A stretch of 64,000 bases of DNA from JBFMCC01 sp034435275. GTDB lineage: Bacteria > Chloroflexota > Anaerolineae > Anaerolineales > Villigracilaceae. Made by a program: the position numbers and the translations under genes. Position 1 is the stretch's first letter. Every line of letters begins with the position of its first letter. The stretch spans positions 1 through 64,000 of the forward strand of contig DAOTXP010000149.1 of NCBI GenBank assembly GCA_034435275.1. The letters run 5' to 3'. Of this stretch, positions 48,727-58,287 are shown piece by piece. Under the pieces are notes generated by a model. That model searched no databases and was not told the DNA's origin. It saw only the letters and a program-made list of their open reading frames with translations.

Positions 48727-49737
48727 CTATCCAAAGTGCTTGTAAAGCAGTTCACCCAAGACACGACCAACCTGGGGTGGAGACCTTTGAATTATTCCGC
48801 TTAACAGGATCTTCAACTTTCCATCACCAATTCTCTTTTTATGGGGAGCAAGATACGTATACGACAGAGGAAGTTCACGCGCGCCCCAACGGCTCTTGAA
48901 TGTCCGCAAGCCCGTATTTGCCAGATCGGTTTTGCCAAAATCCATAACATCGAAACCATTATCGCAGCCCCATTGGATCGCGGTCCACATGATCAGGTTG
49001 TTGGGACGGGCCTGCAGGTCGTCGGGAAGAGATGCGCCATACTTGTATGTTAACGTTTTTTGCCAGTGCAGAAAGACGGCGCCTGCAACGCAGCGCTGCT
49101 CGACATAGGCCAGGAGGAGAAAGCCCAATCCCTGTTCGAACAACCTGCCCAGCCCCCTGAAAAACTTCCACGGCTGGACCGGAACGCCCTGGCGGCGCCG
49201 AGTCAGAAGATGCATGTTGTAGAATTCCTTCAGATGTTCATACGAATCGCCGCGGACGATCCTGACGCCTTTCTGACGGGCGGTTTTTATATTCCGACGA
49301 TGCATCTCGTGCAGGCGGGCAAAAACATTCTCATGATTCGGCTCCAAATCAAGTTCATGTAAGACACAGTCGGAATCGGTGACGAGGGCAGGGTGTGGCG
49401 AAAAGGTCCCGCGAAGTTCGACCTTGCGAATGCCTTGGGCCCTCGCTAGTGAAAGCACATCTTCGACCACCTGCTCAAGCCCATTTTCGGTCCCGGATAA
49501 CGGCGAACAGAAATCCGAGAACGGCAAGGACACCCATCTTCGACCCGTTATGGGACTGTTTATCTCCATAACCGGAATACCGGCGTGATACCGGCCGTTC
49601 CCTTCCCGCACCCCGACGATAAACGGACGGTACCCATAGGAATCGGCTATGAGCCGGATCCATGCCGGATGATGAAAAATCATGGAATCCGCCCTTCGAT
49701 TCACAAATTCCATCCAGGCTTGATCAAGCGGATTCAT
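48727..49737 (-). CDS. FemAB-like GNAT acyltransferase
   Basis: A 336-residue protein with duplicated GNAT folds. It has YGYRPFIVGVREGNG, FSDFCSPLSG, HRRNIKTARQKGV and a C-terminal AVFLHWQKTLTYKYGAS, DFGKTDLANTGLRTFKSRWG. It resembles the FemAB-type proteins found in XrtA/PEP-CTERM-linked exopolysaccharide loci. It may transfer an amino acid or acyl group to a sugar. The start is set at the ATG 49737; TTG at 49740 is an alternative. Confidence 0.82.
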   Translation of the reverse strand: MNPLDQAWMEFVNRRADSMIFHHPAWIRLIADSYGYRPFIVGVREGNGRYHAGIPVMEINSPITGRRWVSLPFSDFCSPLSGTENGLEQVVEDVLSLARAQGIRKVELRGTFSPHPALVTDSDCVLHELDLEPNHENVFARLHEMHRRNIKTARQKGVRIVRGDSYEHLKEFYNMHLLTRRRQGVPVQPWKFFRGLGRLFEQGLGFLLLAYVEQRCVAGAVFLHWQKTLTYKYGASLPDDLQARPNNLIMWTAIQWGCDNGFDVMDFGKTDLANTGLRTFKSRWGARELPLSYTYLAPHKKRIGDGKLKILLSGIIQRSPPQVGRVLGELLYKHFG

Positions 49738-49765
49738 CAAAAAGGTTCCCTTTCATCCTGCAACG

Positions 49766-50554
49766 CTAAAGAACGACCTTTTTGATCCCGTTCGCCGGCC
49801 TGCCATCTGTTTTCTGGAAAATGATGACCGGTTCAGACGCCCAACGCGGAGACCCGAGCGTATAGAGCAGACGCATGGCGGTACGGAATAAGATTGCCTT
49901 AAGGGGAGACCTGGTCTTCATTGCGCGGTAATAAGAACTTCCCTCGGGCAACGGCAAATACGCGGCCACGGGAGTAAACCCGAACGAACTGACAAACTTA
50001 ATCAGTGTCCTGTACGTGAAATACCTTACATGTGCATAGAATTCGTAACGAGAATGCTCTTTCAGGGGGTCGTGAAAACTCTCTCCCTTCAGCAGGTATT
50101 TAGGAAGATGCACCAGACCGGCGTAATTCGGAGTGGAAATATAGAGGAATCCGTTACTGGAGAGGATACGGTTGATTTCCTTGAGGTGATTGTCGAGGAA
50201 GATCACGTGCTCTATGGTTGCAAGCGATACGACCGCGTCGAAATGCCCGTCGGGGAATGGAAACCTGATATCTGCGTCGTCAATATCAAAGGAAACCACG
50301 TCCATTCCCTGCTGTTTTAGAACATGCAGGGCCGTCGGAGAGATGTCGTTGCAGACGATCTTCCCGGGATACAAATCATGGATCCTGCGCGCGGCGCATC
50401 CTACCCCGGCGGCAATATCCAGGATGCGCTTATGCTGGCGATCTTGAAATATGGCCGGGAAAATCCGATGTCGCTCATGAAAGCTCGGGTAATCCTCGAT
50501 TTTCTCTATGCCCTGCAAGCGGGCCTCTTCTACGGGCTCGGCATCTTTTCTCAT
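49766..50554 (-). CDS. SAM-dependent methyltransferase
   Basis: A 262-residue methyltransferase. Motif I is ILDIAAGVGCAARR; NDISPTAL and DAVVSLATIEHVIFLDNHL follow; the C-terminal region has a YFTYRTLIKFVSSFGF pattern seen in glycan-locus enzymes. AGGAGAAA precedes the start. It lies 28 nt downstream of the ATP-grasp gene in the same transcript. Confidence 0.86.
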   Translation of the reverse strand: MRKDAEPVEEARLQGIEKIEDYPSFHERHRIFPAIFQDRQHKRILDIAAGVGCAARRIHDLYPGKIVCNDISPTALHVLKQQGMDVVSFDIDDADIRFPFPDGHFDAVVSLATIEHVIFLDNHLKEINRILSSNGFLYISTPNYAGLVHLPKYLLKGESFHDPLKEHSRYEFYAHVRYFTYRTLIKFVSSFGFTPVAAYLPLPEGSSYYRAMKTRSPLKAILFRTAMRLLYTLGSPRWASEPVIIFQKTDGRPANGIKKVVL

Positions 50555-50582
50555 TTGGGTTTCTCCTTTTTGAATTTATCCA

Positions 50583-51758
50583 CTACGGCGCGGATTTTTT
50601 ACGCTCGAACAACTTTCTGACAAAATCGCCATACCGCTTGAAAAACGGCTTAGGGTCCCTGATATCAAATACGGCAGACGTATGCGGGCTGATATAGGGT
50701 TGAATAATTCTCGACACGGATTCCTTTTTGTGGAATAAGAGGGTCGGCACATAGGTCAGGTCGCGTTCCATATCAATCCAATACAGGCCTTCCCGATATG
50801 CAGTTTGTTGTGGGAGAACGCCTTCGACCAGATGGCGGTAATGAAGCCATGGGAAGTTCAACCCACACCGCACGGCTAACAACGTCGAGAGATTGTGGCG
50901 GCCATTGACTTCCATAAGCTTGTAGACACCATCACGCGGGTCGAGCTTGAACTCGCTGCAGGAATAGCCATAATACCCCATAGCCTTCAACAACTTACGC
51001 CCGGATTCGAGCACCTCAGGGACGAGTTGGCTCCTGGCGACACAAGGCGATCCCAGTTCCGGCGGAGCGCTCCTGACCTTTTGGGCAGTAAACTCGAGAA
51101 GCGGCTCGCCGTCCCAAAAATAGGAATTGTAATTGACGCCCAGAGAGTCGTGCCCGGGGATCAATTCTTGCAGTATTACATCAAGCCTGGCGGCCGCCGC
51201 CTGTCGGTAAGCCGCGAGCATCTGGTCTATATTATAAACTTTTACTATCTTTTTCCTGAACAGCGCATAATATCGATGGCTCTCAACCGGCTTGACCAGG
51301 CACGGATACTCCAGGTTTTTTCCAAAGATTGCAATATCTTCTTCTGACTTTGGAGTGGTGGTCTTGGGAATGGGTATACCTTCTTCGGCCGCCAACTTGT
51401 ACGTATAATTCTTCTCGATCAGTTGTTGGACGATCTCCCACTCCGCGCAGGCCACTTTGAAATATCTTTGCAATTGCGCCTTATGCTTCGAGACAACCTT
51501 GAGCGACTCGTCTGACACTGGAAATAAAGGAGTATCAGGAAAACGGGACGCGAGTTTAATTAACTCGTCAATAAAATGGTGCACCTCCAGTTCTGGATGA
51601 GGAAAGTGAAAGCGTTCAGAAACGTATCTGGAAACATATCCCATATCATCGCGGTTGTAGTATATGGCAATGACAGGCACACCCATAACACCCAGAGCAC
51701 GAATGACACCCAGGCCCATGGTATGAGTTCCTATTACAATAGCTGGTTTCATGTGCAT
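50583..51758 (-). CDS. ATP-grasp enzyme
   Basis: A 391-residue ATP-grasp ligase. An N-terminal Rossmann-like domain (AIVIGTHTMGLGVIRALG) precedes the ATP-grasp fold: PCLVKPVESHRYY, VILQELIPGHD, and the metal site LMEVNGRHNLSTLLA. Such proteins join a carboxylate to an amine or thiol, as in D-aspartate ligase and carbamoyl-phosphate-like enzymes. In this locus it may add an amino acid to a sugar. Start set at 51758 because AGGTAGCA precedes it; ATG at 51752 is possible. Confidence 0.83.
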   Translation of the reverse strand: MHMKPAIVIGTHTMGLGVIRALGVMGVPVIAIYYNRDDMGYVSRYVSERFHFPHPELEVHHFIDELIKLASRFPDTPLFPVSDESLKVVSKHKAQLQRYFKVACAEWEIVQQLIEKNYTYKLAAEEGIPIPKTTTPKSEEDIAIFGKNLEYPCLVKPVESHRYYALFRKKIVKVYNIDQMLAAYRQAAAARLDVILQELIPGHDSLGVNYNSYFWDGEPLLEFTAQKVRSAPPELGSPCVARSQLVPEVLESGRKLLKAMGYYGYSCSEFKLDPRDGVYKLMEVNGRHNLSTLLAVRCGLNFPWLHYRHLVEGVLPQQTAYREGLYWIDMERDLTYVPTLLFHKKESVSRIIQPYISPHTSAVFDIRDPKPFFKRYGDFVRKLFERKKSAP

Positions 51759-51934
51759 TGCTACCTAACTGATTCGCAAGTTGATGCCCGAAGAATCAAC
51801 ACCGGTAAAAAAGGCCGAAAAGTTGCCTGCGGGAAGGCCTTGCGTTTATCTCGTTTGTTCCACCTCAGACAAGCCACATCTTTTTCGACTTGCCCTTTGG
51901 GTTTCGGCCTATCGAAGTGAGGATTTGACGACCT
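51759..51934. other. Gap without recognised gene
   Basis: 176 bp between the aminotransferase 3' end and the ATP-grasp start. No open frame with a start signal, repeat or good terminator was seen. A promoter for the downstream genes could lie here, but no clear -35/-10 pair was found. Confidence 0.3.
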
Positions 51935-53107
51935 TTATCCCATTTGCTTTTGATAGAACGTCTTCACTACTTGCACCACATACTCGATCTGCTCGTCTTG
52001 TAATTCAGGATAAACTGGCAGGGCCATGGTCCCTAGCGCAGCAGCCTCAGCGTTCGGCATGCTGCCAATCTGATAGCCCAATTCTGTAAAGCAAGCTTGC
52101 AAGTGCAAGGGCACCGGGTAGTAGATTTCGCTGCCAATCCTATTTGTCTTGAGATATGCCATCAATTCGTCCCGTTTTTGGGCACGTACCTGGTACAAAT
52201 GGTAAATATGCCTTCCCCACGCTGCATCTCTGGGTAGGATGATCGGCATGTTTATTCTTTGCTGAGGGTCTTCGCTCGCCAAGCCGGCCTCAATAAATAA
52301 TCGTTTATATAAGTCGGCATTACGCCGGCGACCCGCCGTCCACGCCTCCAAATATTTGAATTTGGCGGCTAATATTGCAGCCTGGATCGCATCCATGCGA
52401 AAATTACCACCTACTGCCTGATTGTAATATTTAGGCCGATGGCCATGGTTACGCAATAAAGCAACGCGATCGGCCAGCGCAGGATCATTGCTGACAACCA
52501 TGCCGCTATCACCCGCACCCCCCAGATTCTTGGATGGGAAGAAGGAAAAACAGCCCAAATGCCCAATTGAGCCTGCGCGACGAGCGTGATACTCCGCACC
52601 CAGAGCCTGGCAGGCATCTTCAATTACATACAAGCCGTACCGTTTGGCGACCTCCATGATTGAATCCATGTCAGCCATCTGACCGGCCAAATGCACAGGC
52701 AAAATCGCACGCGTGCGCATCGTGACAGCAGATTCCAGTTTGCGGGCGTCTATATTCAGGGTATCCAAGTCAATATCAACAAAGACCGGGCGCGCGCCGA
52801 GGCGGACAATGGCTCCGGCTGTAGCAAAGAAGGAGTAAGGTGTGGTGATGACCTCATCGCCCGGCTTGATGTCAATGGCCATCAAAGAAACAAGCAAGGC
52901 ATCCGTGCCGGAAGAAACGCCCATCCCGAACTGGCATTGCGAGTAATTCGCTATTTCCTTTTCCAACGCTACCACTTCCGGCCCAAGGATAAAATGCTGC
53001 GACTCCATGACGCGCTCGATCGCCGCCTGGACTTCTGCGCGGATCGAAACATATTGAGCTCTCAGATCTAAGATCGGGACCGTAATTTCTGTAGACATAG
53101 GCATCAT
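51935..53107 (-). CDS. DegT/DnrJ/EryC1-family sugar aminotransferase (WbpE-like)
   Basis: A ~390-residue PLP enzyme. VSSGTDALLVSLMAI and EVITTPYSFFATAGAIVRLGA are typical; EDACQALGAEY and the PLP lysine in FFPSKNLGGAGDSGMV are intact. Next to a WbpD-like acetyltransferase and a WbpB-like dehydrogenase it most likely transaminates a 3-keto-UDP-GlcNAcA. The ATG at 53107 overlaps the stop of the acetyltransferase (ATGA); ATG at 53098 is another possible start. Confidence 0.9.
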   Translation of the reverse strand: MMPMSTEITVPILDLRAQYVSIRAEVQAAIERVMESQHFILGPEVVALEKEIANYSQCQFGMGVSSGTDALLVSLMAIDIKPGDEVITTPYSFFATAGAIVRLGARPVFVDIDLDTLNIDARKLESAVTMRTRAILPVHLAGQMADMDSIMEVAKRYGLYVIEDACQALGAEYHARRAGSIGHLGCFSFFPSKNLGGAGDSGMVVSNDPALADRVALLRNHGHRPKYYNQAVGGNFRMDAIQAAILAAKFKYLEAWTAGRRRNADLYKRLFIEAGLASEDPQQRINMPIILPRDAAWGRHIYHLYQVRAQKRDELMAYLKTNRIGSEIYYPVPLHLQACFTELGYQIGSMPNAEAAALGTMALPVYPELQDEQIEYVVQVVKTFYQKQMG

Positions 53108-53718
53108 CCAATCTGTAATGGCATATCTTCGGGCCAGTCCAAACAACGCAACATCCCGGCTTCTTCCTTATAGCCCCAGCCGCTCTCAGGACAATACAGC
53201 ACCCCTTGCGCGTTCGGGCTAGTGAGGCGATAACCATGCCGGCTCATCCAACCTTTTTGTTTTGCTGGCACACCCAACATGAGTGCATAATCAGGCACAT
53301 CGCCACGTACAACCGCACCTGCACCGATGAAAGCATATCGTCCAATCGTGGCACCGCATACAATCGTGGCATTCGCTCCAATTGTCGCTCCGCGTCTTAC
53401 AAGCGTTCGTTGGTATTCGGATTTACGATTGATCTGCGAACGAGGATTGACAACATTGGTGAAGACACAGGACGGGCCAAGGAAGACATCATCTTCGATG
53501 ATCAATCCTGTATATAGTGAGACATTGTTCTGAATCTTAACATTATCGCCAATCACCACTTGGCTGGCGACCATCACATTCTGTCCAAGCGAACAACCTT
53601 TTCCGATCTTTGCGTTGGGCATGATATGACAGAAGTGCCAGATGCGTGTTCCTTCACCAATTTCGCAAGGCTGATCAATGTAGCTGGAGGGGTGAGAAAA
53701 ATAAGAGGGTTCGGTCAT
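53104..53718 (-). CDS. WbpD/WlbB-type N-acetyltransferase (left-handed beta-helix)
   Basis: A 204-residue hexapeptide-repeat acetyltransferase. Characteristic motifs are GEGTRIWHFCHIMPNAKIG, NNVSLYTGLIIEDDVFLGPS, CVFTNVVNPRSQINRKSEY, GATIGANATIVCG and YAFIGAGAVV. These match enzymes that acetylate the 3-amino group of UDP-GlcNAc3NA. It is coupled to the aminotransferase gene and lies 6 nt after the dehydrogenase. Confidence 0.93.
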   Translation of the reverse strand: MTEPSYFSHPSSYIDQPCEIGEGTRIWHFCHIMPNAKIGKGCSLGQNVMVASQVVIGDNVKIQNNVSLYTGLIIEDDVFLGPSCVFTNVVNPRSQINRKSEYQRTLVRRGATIGANATIVCGATIGRYAFIGAGAVVRGDVPDYALMLGVPAKQKGWMSRHGYRLTSPNAQGVLYCPESGWGYKEEAGMLRCLDWPEDMPLQIG

Positions 53719-53724
53719 GAGTCA

Positions 53725-54690
53725 TTATTCCTGCAGGAAGGGATGCGCGAGTATATCCATAGGAGAAATCTCTGCCTGTCGAATACGATGTGTTAATTCT
53801 ATCGAGGGACGGGCATCCTCAATACCAAATCCTTTTCCGGCCAAGATATTCTCATAGACGAGGGTATGCAAATCGGTAAACCCTTCCGAAAATTCCACCT
53901 CCTGGCCATCCACAGTAATGGAGCGATAGGTCGTCTTATTAGCCTGTTTTGCGACCACTGGTAAATCTCGACTATTCACCGAAAGGAACCAGCGTACTCT
54001 CGCCTTCTTTAGGTTGATGAAGCCACTTATACGTTCAGTATCTGCACGATACACTTTTATATCATGCACCGGGCCAAAAAGCCAAATTAATAGATCGAAA
54101 AAGTGAATGCCGATATTGGTGGCCAGCCCGCCGGATTTCTCCATTTGACCTTTCCAAGAAACATGATACCAATTGCCACGGCTGGTAACATAACTAAGTA
54201 CCACATCATGCTGTGCATCCGAACTCTCCTGATCCAGATGCGCTTTGAGCTTAAGCAATTCGGGATGAACGCGTAATTGCAATATGGTATTGATTTTACG
54301 CCGGGACTCAGCCTCGATCTCTTGCAAAGGCTCCAAATTCCAGGGATTGATCACCAGGGGTTTTTCACAAATCACATCAGCGCCAACACGCATTGCCAAA
54401 CGACAGTGCGCATCGTGCAAATAATTTGGGGAACAAATCGAAACATACTGCACCCGCTCCTGGTCTGAAGCGCGGCGTAGCTTCTCCAGGTGACGGTCAA
54501 AACGCTCGATCTCGGTAAAGAACTTGACATCAAACCAAAATTGATCCAATATACCCACCGAATCCTTTGGGTCTACTGCCGCTACAAGCCGGTTGCCTGT
54601 ATCGCGAATGGCCTTTAGATGTCTGGGCGCAATATACCCGCCCGCGCCAATCAGAGCAAAATTTAGTGGTCTGGTTGAAGAATTAGTCAT
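53725..54690 (-). CDS. Gfo/Idh/MocA oxidoreductase (WbpB/WlbA-like)
   Basis: A 321-residue NAD-dependent sugar dehydrogenase. It has FALIGAGGYIAPRHLKA (Rossmann fold), VSICSPNYLHDAHC, GADVICEKPLV and GGLATNIGIHFFDLLIWLFG. WlbA/WbpB oxidises UDP-GlcNAcA at C3. The start at 54690 is chosen because the extra upstream frame lacks a start signal. It lies upstream of the acetyltransferase and aminotransferase, giving the dehydrogenase-acetyltransferase-aminotransferase order. Confidence 0.9.
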   Translation of the reverse strand: MTNSSTRPLNFALIGAGGYIAPRHLKAIRDTGNRLVAAVDPKDSVGILDQFWFDVKFFTEIERFDRHLEKLRRASDQERVQYVSICSPNYLHDAHCRLAMRVGADVICEKPLVINPWNLEPLQEIEAESRRKINTILQLRVHPELLKLKAHLDQESSDAQHDVVLSYVTSRGNWYHVSWKGQMEKSGGLATNIGIHFFDLLIWLFGPVHDIKVYRADTERISGFINLKKARVRWFLSVNSRDLPVVAKQANKTTYRSITVDGQEVEFSEGFTDLHTLVYENILAGKGFGIEDARPSIELTHRIRQAEISPMDILAHPFLQE

Positions 54691-54780
54691 GTTTGAGACC
54701 TTTCCGTTGAAGAACTCATTCACAAGTAAGCAAATATCTTTCGCCAAGGGCTTTAGGACATCGTTTCGTCCTAATCGTTC

Positions 54781-56007
54781 TCACCCTGAACCTTTCTCAG
54801 TCTTTAGATAGCCTCCCTCAGTTGTTCTCGTCAACAAGTGATGTAACATTTCAAGATAGGTTTGGAACTCATGATCCCAGGAAAATTTTTCAACAAATAA
54901 CCGATACGCGTTTGCAGCCAGTTTCTCGCGGAGTGCAGGATTCTGGTAGAGCTTCATGACACACTGTACAAATTGGTGCACGTTCCCCGATTCAAAGAAC
55001 ATGATGGCCGAATCGCCAAATATCTCTTCAACCATCCTCAGCCGCGATGACACAATCGGTATGCCCATAGCAGAATATTCCAGCACTTTGGTCGGTGTTG
55101 CGAGGCTCATATGAACATCGTTGATTGCCGGATAAATGCCAATATCCGCCTTGATCAACTGATGTGGAACCTCTTCGTTGCGTATTAGCGGCTTGATTTC
55201 AACATACGGCAAAACCCCTAGTTGATCTGCCAATTGCTGCAGTTCATCTTTATACGGAGTATTTTGGCAGAAAATCAGTAAACGAATCTCGGGAATTTGC
55301 GTCTTGAGTTGCGGCAATGCACGAACAACTGTTTCCAGTCCATAGCGAGGAGCAAGCGTGCCGGGGTAGATTAGTGTAAAGTCCTGTTTGGGACCAACGA
55401 TTTCATCTGAGTATAGGCTACGGTTAAATACGGCGGGGTTCGGGTAGTTGTGCACAACAGTAATTTTTTGAGGAGAAAGTCCCCGGCTTATTAAATTTGT
55501 TTCACAAATTGAATTCACCGTGATCACTTCGTCAGCCAGCCAACAAGAGAGTTTTTCCTGCAGTTTGATAAGGTTGAGCGTCAGTTTATTCGATTGTTCG
55601 CCATATTTTGAGACGAGGACCTCGGGCATGGGGTCATGTATATCGAGGATGAGCGGAGTTCCCATCATTTTCGGAATGACGGCTGAGAAGATCAAGAAAT
55701 CCGGCATATTATGAACATGAATGATCTGGTAGCGATTTTGAATATGCAGGATGGAAAGCCAAAGAAAGTATAAAACAAGGGAAAACAAATACTCGAAGAT
55801 ATATCTTATCTGGCCGTTGTCAACATGACGAATCGGAATCGCGTAAACTCTAATCCGGTCATGTGTTTCAAAAGCTGCATCCAAATAATACGGAGCAAGA
55901 CAAATCACGTCGACCGACGCTCCCGTTTTTACGAGAGACTCAACATAGCGTCGAACCCGAACGTCATGGTAATAATTTTTATGAACGATCATGCATATCT
56001 TCATCAT
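54781..56007 (-). CDS. Glycosyltransferase family 4
   Basis: A 408-residue GT-B glycosyltransferase. It has KICMIVHKNYYHDVRVRRY, VITVNSICETNLISRGL, TLIYPGTLAPRYGLETVVRAL and ATPTKVLEYSAMGIPIVSS (the EX7E-like region). Transfers an unknown sugar from a nucleotide donor. The start is one of two adjacent ATG codons (56007/56004). The DNA here is more AT-rich than at the left end. Confidence 0.88.
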   Translation of the reverse strand: MMKICMIVHKNYYHDVRVRRYVESLVKTGASVDVICLAPYYLDAAFETHDRIRVYAIPIRHVDNGQIRYIFEYLFSLVLYFLWLSILHIQNRYQIIHVHNMPDFLIFSAVIPKMMGTPLILDIHDPMPEVLVSKYGEQSNKLTLNLIKLQEKLSCWLADEVITVNSICETNLISRGLSPQKITVVHNYPNPAVFNRSLYSDEIVGPKQDFTLIYPGTLAPRYGLETVVRALPQLKTQIPEIRLLIFCQNTPYKDELQQLADQLGVLPYVEIKPLIRNEEVPHQLIKADIGIYPAINDVHMSLATPTKVLEYSAMGIPIVSSRLRMVEEIFGDSAIMFFESGNVHQFVQCVMKLYQNPALREKLAANAYRLFVEKFSWDHEFQTYLEMLHHLLTRTTEGGYLKTEKGSG

Positions 56008-56169
56008 ATCTGTGAACACCATGGGGTATCCAGCTTCCTTCCAAAGGTAGTGAGCAAGCATTTCAGCAAGCTGTGCTCTCGATCAGAACAAGTAACTGCT
56101 GGAGCTGCGCACATTGCGCGAAGCACGATACCTGCCTATTTCGAGGTGAAATATCCTTACGCCGGTTTT
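56008..56169. other. Gap without recognised gene
   Basis: 162 bp upstream of the family 4 glycosyltransferase and after the beta-helix gene stop. No gene or clear hairpin was seen. Confidence 0.3.
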
Positions 56170-57558
56170 TTATTGATCAAGCAGTTTAGTTACAGAAGTA
56201 ATTGAGGTGCCAACTCCCGGAGGAATTGCGAGATTCTGAACGGTGAAATCAAACTCAGCAAAACCCTCCCCTTGCAACAAACTATAATCGTTATCAACAA
56301 ATATCGGATCCATTTCGACGGCAACGTTGTATTCGTCTGGGGTCAACCAGTTAAAATTTCCGATGGCTTCCGACCAGTTAAAAACCCCAACGCCCCATGG
56401 GCCGCCCCAGAAGATCGAGTCTCTAATCCGGTGGCCATTACCATTCAGTTTCACGCTCCAACTTCTATCATCTGTCGCATCTTGAGCAATCGTTACATTC
56501 TGAAGCGTCCAATTTGATGATTGTCCTCCATCCGATATGATAATCCCGGCATTGTCACTGCCTACAAACAGTGTATTCCTTATAACTACATCGTCTACAA
56601 TTGCCGTGTTGCTTATGATGATCCCTTGGGTGAAAGAAGGACCAATAATACTGTCCTCTACAACGACCGGCCCTTGTGCACCGCCATCATAGATTTGAAT
56701 CCCATCCGTATGAGAGCAGTAATTAAACGCTTTGCCGCGCTCAACAGGATGCTCTCGACTGTTATACAGCCATGAGTTTCGGAGCGTGAAATTCCAAACA
56801 CCCCAGCCGGCTTGAAAAGCATCCTGACCGTTATCGTGAATGATGACCCGTTCGAACAAAATATCAGAGCCGCCAAGGCGGACACCAGGTCCATCCGGTG
56901 CGACTACATCCGATCCCAAATCTCTTGAGTAACCATTATCATGAATTTCCACATTACGGACAACAAGATTGCTTGCATTCTCCTGCATCTTAATCCCTCT
57001 AAGGTGATTTCTAATGACGATCCCACTCCAGTCTCGTCCATCAATCACTATATAGCTTTGGTTTTCTAAATCGACTGCATCATCAGCCGGTATTGAAATG
57101 TAATTTATTTGTCCACAATACGGCAGCGCCGGACGTTGTCCATCTAACACCACTTGCTCTCCGTTTGTTGTAATTGTAATTGGCAGTCCGGGAATGCCGC
57201 TTTTCTTTACATCCAGCTGGGCATGGTACTCACCACCACCAATCACAATTGTATCTCCAGGGTTTATCTCTTCCCACTTGATTTGGTCCAACTCATTCCA
57301 AGCAGAATCCCACGATTTCCCATCCGTGTTATTGCCCAATTTAGAAACATAGAAGAACGAAGCGTTTTCTGGAATCTGTACACCCTCAACATCCCGAGGA
57401 GTGGCAGCGGCTGAAGGAGTTACACTGACATCCCCGCTCCTAGTGGAACTGGAGCAACCAGCTATTGTCACAGATAGGAAGGACATTAGAAGAACCACTT
57501 TTTGAACAAGTAGTGTTTTATTATTCGTAAGACGTTGGTTTACTGGAAGCGAACACAT
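56170..57558 (-). CDS. Right-handed parallel beta-helix lipoprotein
   Basis: A 462-residue lipoprotein (signal peptide ending TIAGC). From ~60 on it has the repeating pattern of right-handed parallel beta-helix proteins (pectate-lyase-like): SYIVIDGRDWSGIVIRNH, NLVVRNVEIHDNG, ILFERVIIHDNG, DDVVIRNTLFVGSDNAGI. The DGKSWDSAWNELDQIKWEEI segment resembles DUF1565. It could cleave or bind the polysaccharide made by the locus. No catalytic residues can be assigned. It is strikingly AT-rich for this window. Confidence 0.8.
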   Translation of the reverse strand: MCSLPVNQRLTNNKTLLVQKVVLLMSFLSVTIAGCSSSTRSGDVSVTPSAAATPRDVEGVQIPENASFFYVSKLGNNTDGKSWDSAWNELDQIKWEEINPGDTIVIGGGEYHAQLDVKKSGIPGLPITITTNGEQVVLDGQRPALPYCGQINYISIPADDAVDLENQSYIVIDGRDWSGIVIRNHLRGIKMQENASNLVVRNVEIHDNGYSRDLGSDVVAPDGPGVRLGGSDILFERVIIHDNGQDAFQAGWGVWNFTLRNSWLYNSREHPVERGKAFNYCSHTDGIQIYDGGAQGPVVVEDSIIGPSFTQGIIISNTAIVDDVVIRNTLFVGSDNAGIIISDGGQSSNWTLQNVTIAQDATDDRSWSVKLNGNGHRIRDSIFWGGPWGVGVFNWSEAIGNFNWLTPDEYNVAVEMDPIFVDNDYSLLQGEGFAEFDFTVQNLAIPPGVGTSITSVTKLLDQ

Positions 57559-57598
57559 TTTTCTACCATCTTCGGTGGTAATTATTTGAGGCCCTGTT

Positions 57599-58279
57599 TT
57601 AACCTACAATGCGAAAAGAAAGATCCCTTAGCTCAGAAGCGATATACGACATCAATGCATAAATGAAGACTAAAACACCTGCCATCTCCAGCGATTCTTC
57701 ACACGTGGTTATAAGTGCATAGATTATATTTTCCTGCCCATATGACTCAGTCCAATACCCACCAATCAACTCTCCCCCCAACGCCCCCCCAACGTACAGG
57801 AGCCCTGCAAAGATGATTGAATATCGAAATCTCACAGGAAGCGAGAACAAAAAGCGGAAATAAATCCCTATCATGATGATTAAAAGGATTCCATAAGGAA
57901 TCACCCATGCAAAATACAGAACGCCGGATGTATGCAATGCAGTTCGCAAGGGGCTGATCAGACGCTCGTGAAGCCCGGCGGTTTCATCAACGGCTAGAAA
58001 AAGAAAAGAAATGGCCAACACCGCCCAGTAAAGGTATTCGCGCTCTTCTTGTCTTTTCTTTGCGATCGCAATAACAGCGAGGAGGCCCGCGCACAACAGT
58101 ATCGTTACCGAGGAATATAGAGTTGGGATGTTCGCCTCTCTATCAAGCTCAAAAAGAGCAATGCGGCTGTAACCAAAATAATATTTTGAGACGATACCGA
58201 CCATATTGGCCATGATAAGACACATAATTATCGTACCGAGAAATCTGATGGTTTTTTTGGGGTCAAATACAATAGCCAT
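57599..58279 (-). CDS. Multi-pass membrane protein of unknown function
   Basis: A 226-residue protein with about six or seven hydrophobic segments. It has a polar motif inside the membrane, FLAVDETAGLHERLISPL, with Asp/Glu/His that could be catalytic. No known family recognised; Wzy-like polymerase and CREST-like hydrolase are only possibilities. AAGGTG precedes the start at 58279. It is located between two glycosyltransferase genes. Confidence 0.7.
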   Translation of the reverse strand: MAIVFDPKKTIRFLGTIIMCLIMANMVGIVSKYYFGYSRIALFELDREANIPTLYSSVTILLCAGLLAVIAIAKKRQEEREYLYWAVLAISFLFLAVDETAGLHERLISPLRTALHTSGVLYFAWVIPYGILLIIMIGIYFRFLFSLPVRFRYSIIFAGLLYVGGALGGELIGGYWTESYGQENIIYALITTCEESLEMAGVLVFIYALMSYIASELRDLSFRIVG

Positions 58280-58287
58280 TTTGCACC

